NCBI RefSeq assembly: GCF_001586165.1
Contig: NZ_CP014608.1
Location: 1,178,001-1,242,000, forward strand
Source of the DNA: Obesumbacterium proteus
GTDB taxonomy: Bacteria; Pseudomonadota; Gammaproteobacteria; Enterobacterales; Enterobacteriaceae
Length of the DNA: 64,000 nt
Direction of reading: 5' to 3'
Shown here: positions 60,532 to 64,000 of the stretch, in pieces
How the letters are laid out: each line of letters opens with the position of its first letter
Numbering within the stretch: the stretch's first letter is position 1
Notes under the pieces: generated by a model
Database searches by the model: none
Told to the model about the DNA's origin: nothing
What the model saw: the letters and a program-made list of their open reading frames with translations, nothing else
Position numbers and translations under genes: made by a program

Positions 60532-60682
60532 AGTCATTACCCGGTTGTTCCGTTGTGTAAGCGTTCTAACGCACATCGCTATTTTAGGCTGTTGTCACGG
60601 AGTGTGTCCTCCGCGTGATGGCGCACGAAATTCCTTAATACCACCGCTGATAGTGAGGATGCAAGCGTTCTGCGTGCGAGGT

Positions 60683-60712
60683 AAAAAAAAGCGGGGAACA
60701 ATGTTCCCCGCT
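60683..60712 (-). terminator. Rho-independent terminator after valS
   Basis: On the minus strand AGCGGGGAACA and TGTTCCCCGCT pair almost without a loop and are followed by eight T residues. It lies 27 bases past the valS stop. Confidence 0.93.
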
Positions 60713-60738
60713 GATAGGCGTTTTGCTTACCGCGCTAG

Positions 60739-63594
60739 TTACAGCGCTGCAATTACCGCTTGCTGTTCGATGAGCTTCGCTTTGGCATCGGCGTAGCCGT
60801 TCATCTTCTCACGCTCTTTGGCAACAACGGCCTCAGGTGCGCGAGCCACGAAACCTTCGTTAGACAGTTTCGCTTCGATGCGGCCAATTTCAGCTTCGAT
60901 CTTAGCCACTTCTTTCGCTAGGCGGTCGAGCTCGGCGTCTTTGTCGATAAGGCCAGCCATTGGGATCAGCAGTTCTGCACCGTCAACCAGCTTGGTGACA
61001 GAAACTGGACCTTTATCGCCCGCGGCCAGCACGGTGATGCTTTCCAGACGCGCCAGAGCCTGAATGAAGCTTAGGTTTTCCTGTACGCGACGCTGAGCAT
61101 CCGCGCTGCATTCACGCAGCAGCAGTTCCAGTGGCTTGCTTGGCGCAATATTCATCTCGGCGCGAATGTTACGCACGGCGATGATGGTTTGCTTGATCCA
61201 TTCCAGATCGGCCAGCGCTTTCTCATCAACCTGAGAAGCGTCGTATTCTGGGAATGGCTGCAACATGATGGTGTCCGCAGTAATCCCTTTTAGGCCTTTC
61301 ACGCGCTGCCAGATGGTTTCGGTGATGTATGGGATCACCGGATGCGCCAAGCGCAGCAGGGCTTCCAGCACGGTGACCAGCGTATTACGGGTACCGCGCA
61401 GTTCAGCTTCAGAACCACCGTTCATGACCGGCTTAGCCAGTTCCAGATACCAGTCACAGAACTGGTTCCATGTGAACTCATACAGAATATTGGCAGCCAG
61501 ATCGAAGCGGAAGTTATCCAGTGCTTCACGGTAAGCTTTTACCGTCTGGTTGAATTCGGACAGGATCCAACGGTCTGCCAAGGACAGAACCATTTCGCCG
61601 CCGTTCAGACCACAATCCTGATCTTCCGTGTTCATCAGTACGAAGCGGCTTGCGTTCCACAGCTTGTTACAGAAGTTGCGATAACCTTCTAAGCGCTTCA
61701 TATCCCAGTTGATATCACGACCGGTAGAGGCCAGCGCTGCCAAGGTGAAGCGCAGGGCATCAGTACCGTGTGGCTCGATGCCTTCTGGGAACTGTTTTTC
61801 GGTACGTTTAGCAATTTTCTCAGCCAACTGTGGCTGCATCATATTGCCGGTACGCTTCTCTAACAGTTCTGGTAGAGAAATACCGTCGATCATATCCAGT
61901 GGATCGATGACGTTACCCTTAGACTTAGACATTTTCTGTCCTTCGTCGTCACGGATAAGGCCGGTCACATAGACGGTTTTGAACGGAACCTGTGGTTTGC
62001 CATTTTCATCTTTCACGAAGTGCATGGTCAGCATGATCATGCGCGCGATCCAGAAGAAGATGATGTCGAAGCCGCTGGTTAATACGTTCGTTGGGTGGAA
62101 CGTTTTCAGCGCTTCGGTCTGTTCAGGCCAGCCCAGCGTTGAGAAAGTCCACAGACCAGAAGAGAACCACGTATCCAGAACGTCGTCGTCCTGTTTCAGT
62201 TCAACGTCTGCGCCTAAATTATTTTCACGGCGTACTTCGTCTTCGTCACGGCCAACGAACACGTTGCCTTCGTTGTCGTACCAAGCTGGAATGCGATGAC
62301 CCCACCACAGCTGACGAGAAATACACCAGTCCTGAATGTCGCGCATCCAAGAGTAGTACATGTTTTCATACTGCTTAGGTACGAACTGGATTTCACCTTG
62401 TTCAACGGCTTCAATCGCCACTTTCGCCAGCGGCGCAGTGCGAACGTACCATTGGTCGGTCAGCATCGGTTCGATAACCACGCCGCCACGGTCGCCGTAA
62501 GGAACGGTAAGATCGTGAGGTTTGATTTCAACCAGCAGGCCAGCTTCATCACAGGCTTTTACCACGGCACGGCGAGCGGCAAAACGCTCCATGCCACGGA
62601 ACTGCTCTGGGATTTCGTTGCTGTAAACGTCAGTTTCTTCGCCGTTGGTATCCAAGACTTCTGCTTCGTCACGAATGTCGCCGTCGAAGGTCAGAATGTT
62701 GATCATTGGCAGTGCGTGGCGGCGGCCAACTTCATAGTCATTGAAGTCGTGCGCAGGGGTGATTTTCACGCAGCCGGTGCCTTTTTCCATATCGGCGTGT
62801 TCATCACCGACGATAGGAATGCGACGGCCAACCAGCGGCAGAACCACGAATTTACCGATCAAATCTTTGTAGCGCGGATCTTCTGGGTTAACGGCAACAC
62901 CGGTATCGCCCAACAGGGTTTCAGGGCGCGTAGTAGCAACCACCAGATAGTCTTTACCGTCGGCGGTTTTAGCACCATCGGCCAGCGGATAACGCAGGTG
63001 CCACATGGAACCTTTGGTTTCACGGTTTTCTACTTCCAGATCGGAGATAGCCGTGCGCAGTTTTGGATCCCAGTTAACCAGACGCTTACCGCGATAAATC
63101 AGGTCTTCTTTATACAGACGAACGAATACTTCTTTCACCGCATTAGACAGGCCATCGTCCATCGTGAAGCGCTCGCGCTCCCAGTCGACGGAGTTGCCCA
63201 GACGGCGCATCTGACGAGTAATGGTGCCGCCAGATTCTTCTTTCCACTGCCAGATTTTGTCGATGAAGGCATCACGACCATAGTCGTGACGAGTTTTGCC
63301 TTCTTCGGCTGCAATTTTGCGCTCGACGACCATCTGAGTGGCGATACCCGCGTGGTCGGTACCGACCTGCCACAGGGTATTTTTACCCTGCATGCGCTGA
63401 TAGCGGATCATGGTGTCCATAATGGTCTGCTGGAAAGCATGACCCATATGCAGGCTGCCGGTGACGTTCGGCGGCGGGATCATAATACAGAAGCTTTCTT
63501 TACTGGTGTCGCCATTCGGCTTGAAGTAGCCCTGCTGTTCCCAGTGCTCGTAGAGCGGCTGCTCAATGTCTTGCGGGTTATATGTCTTTTCCAT
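60739..63594 (-). CDS. valS: Valyl-tRNA synthetase
   Basis: ValS charges tRNA(Val). The 951-residue class I synthetase has the HIGH-type motif [14 protein letters not shown] near residue 42, the KMSKS motif [20 protein letters not shown] near 552, an editing domain (about residues 200-340) with [20 protein letters not shown], and a C-terminal coiled coil (about 880-945, rich in K, E and A). Length equals E. coli ValS. It is 27 bases after holC on the same strand, forming the conserved pepA-holC-valS group. Confidence 0.98.
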   Translation of the reverse strand: MEKTYNPQDIEQPLYEHWEQQGYFKPNGDTSKESFCIMIPPPNVTGSLHMGHAFQQTIMDTMIRYQRMQGKNTLWQVGTDHAGIATQMVVERKIAAEEGKTRHDYGRDAFIDKIWQWKEESGGTITRQMRRLGNSVDWERERFTMDDGLSNAVKEVFVRLYKEDLIYRGKRLVNWDPKLRTAISDLEVENRETKGSMWHLRYPLADGAKTADGKDYLVVATTRPETLLGDTGVAVNPEDPRYKDLIGKFVVLPLVGRRIPIVGDEHADMEKGTGCVKITPAHDFNDYEVGRRHALPMINILTFDGDIRDEAEVLDTNGEETDVYSNEIPEQFRGMERFAARRAVVKACDEAGLLVEIKPHDLTVPYGDRGGVVIEPMLTDQWYVRTAPLAKVAIEAVEQGEIQFVPKQYENMYYSWMRDIQDWCISRQLWWGHRIPAWYDNEGNVFVGRDEDEVRRENNLGADVELKQDDDVLDTWFSSGLWTFSTLGWPEQTEALKTFHPTNVLTSGFDIIFFWIARMIMLTMHFVKDENGKPQVPFKTVYVTGLIRDDEGQKMSKSKGNVIDPLDMIDGISLPELLEKRTGNMMQPQLAEKIAKRTEKQFPEGIEPHGTDALRFTLAALASTGRDINWDMKRLEGYRNFCNKLWNASRFVLMNTEDQDCGLNGGEMVLSLADRWILSEFNQTVKAYREALDNFRFDLAANILYEFTWNQFCDWYLELAKPVMNGGSEAELRGTRNTLVTVLEALLRLAHPVIPYITETIWQRVKGLKGITADTIMLQPFPEYDASQVDEKALADLEWIKQTIIAVRNIRAEMNIAPSKPLELLLRECSADAQRRVQENLSFIQALARLESITVLAAGDKGPVSVTKLVDGAELLIPMAGLIDKDAELDRLAKEVAKIEAEIGRIEAKLSNEGFVARAPEAVVAKEREKMNGYADAKAKLIEQQAVIAAL

Positions 63595-63621
63595 GGTTCG
63601 TCTGTTCTTTGATTTGATCGA

Positions 63622-64000
63622 TCAGTGAGTTGGCGGCGTAGCCGTGGTCAATTGAAAGCCGACGCTGCGGTAGATTTTATAGCGCTCACGCGCCAACTGT
63701 TTTAAAGCGTCTTCATAAGGAACGAAGTCTATCACTTCATGGAAAGCAGTAGCAAAATCTGCGAACTCGGTCTGCAAGCAGATCATCAGTTCACGCGGCG
63801 AATTGCCCCGCTTTCCCGGCCATGAAAGTTCGACTGGAGCGCCATAATGCGGGCCTTCACCGGCCAGATTATGCGGCACAAACTGGTGCGGGTCGCGGGC
63901 CCAAAGGGCTTCGTCTAACTTTTGAGCCTGTTCCTGACTTTGGCAAGCCAATAAAATTCGTTTACCGGAGCGCCAGTGTTGGGCGGCGAGATCACAGGCC
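63622..64000 (-). CDS. holC: DNA polymerase III chi subunit, C-terminal part (runs off the window)
   Basis: HolC (chi) links the clamp loader to single-stranded DNA-binding protein. About 125 codons are visible; the N-terminal 20 or so residues lie beyond the window. The visible part reads WRSGKRILLACQSQEQAQKL, then DEALWARDPHQFVPHNLAGE and FADFATAFHEVIDFVPYEDA, matching E. coli HolC. A TTG at 63951 can be mistaken for a start, but the frame continues upstream with conserved sequence. Confidence 0.95.
   Translation of the reverse strand, partial: ACDLAAQHWRSGKRILLACQSQEQAQKLDEALWARDPHQFVPHNLAGEGPHYGAPVELSWPGKRGNSPRELMICLQTEFADFATAFHEVIDFVPYEDALKQLARERYKIYRSVGFQLTTATPPTH

Noticed and set aside
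62296..63612. 438-codon plus-strand open frame opposite valS
   Set aside because: It is antisense to the highly conserved valS coding region; codon bias creates the open frame.

Overview
The window is chromosomal DNA from a member of the order Enterobacterales. Nearly every gene is a close homologue of an Escherichia coli gene. The gene neighbourhoods fit a Hafnia-type genome (family Hafniaceae) better than E. coli itself. That genus call is inference from gene content and repeats, not a marker-gene placement. I see no rRNA or tRNA genes, no CRISPR array, no prophage and no insertion sequence with a transposase.

Layout. From 1 to about 7.1 kb, on the minus strand, lie fis (cut by the window edge), dusB, prmA, panF, yhdT, accC, accB and aroQ. 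A plus-strand ASCH-domain gene sits between prmA and dusB. From 7.3 to 10.2 kb are msrQ, msrP and acuI (minus). From 10.4 to 23.8 kb, on the plus strand, runs the cell-shape and envelope block csrD, mreBCD, maf, rng, yhdP, a nitrilase-family amidase and tldD. From 24.3 to 28.9 kb is the aromatic-acid efflux locus aaeR / aaeXAB. From 29.0 to 31.2 kb is pyrL-pyrB-pyrI with a complete UTP-sensitive attenuator, then ridA. From 31.2 to 38.7 kb (minus) are a Kch-type potassium channel, aldB, selB, selA, a frameshifted yibF-like glutathione transferase and a small YhcN-family periplasmic protein. From 38.9 to 46.1 kb are glpQ and glpT, divergent from glpABC (anaerobic glycerol-3-phosphate use). From 47.0 to 50.8 kb are treB-treC, with a TreR-type operator, and a YhcH/TabA-like protein. 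From 50.8 to 58.2 kb is a catabolic carbamoyl-transfer cluster. It consists of an MFS transporter, FdrA (AllF), a DUF1116 protein (AllG), a DUF2877 protein (AllH) and a LysR regulator in one minus-strand operon, with a divergent carbamate kinase. From 58.2 kb to the end (minus unless noted) are the ornithine carbamoyltransferase gene with paired ARG boxes, rraB (plus), a GNAT acetyltransferase, valS and holC (cut by the window edge).

How they work together. The carbamoyl cluster would import a carbamoylated or oxamate-related compound. FdrA, DUF1116 and DUF2877 would form an oxamate-type carbamoyltransferase that releases carbamoyl phosphate, and the kinase would turn this into ATP, ammonia and CO2. 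In E. coli the equivalent genes sit with allantoin-degradation genes; none of those are seen here, and a private transporter and regulator are present instead.

The most unusual non-coding structure is a family of hairpin-rich repeats. Four copies occur as two tail-to-tail pairs, at 23.87-24.32 kb and 46.18-46.72 kb. They share an outer box (TTTCGT-N-CGCC), a spacer of 32-37 bp, an inner GGCGTCCGA box, a stem that changes by compensating substitutions, and distal stems whose short loops all contain TCC. The second pair encloses a six-unit heptanucleotide tandem repeat. Two ERIC-related elements also occur, one of them splitting glpT from glpQ.
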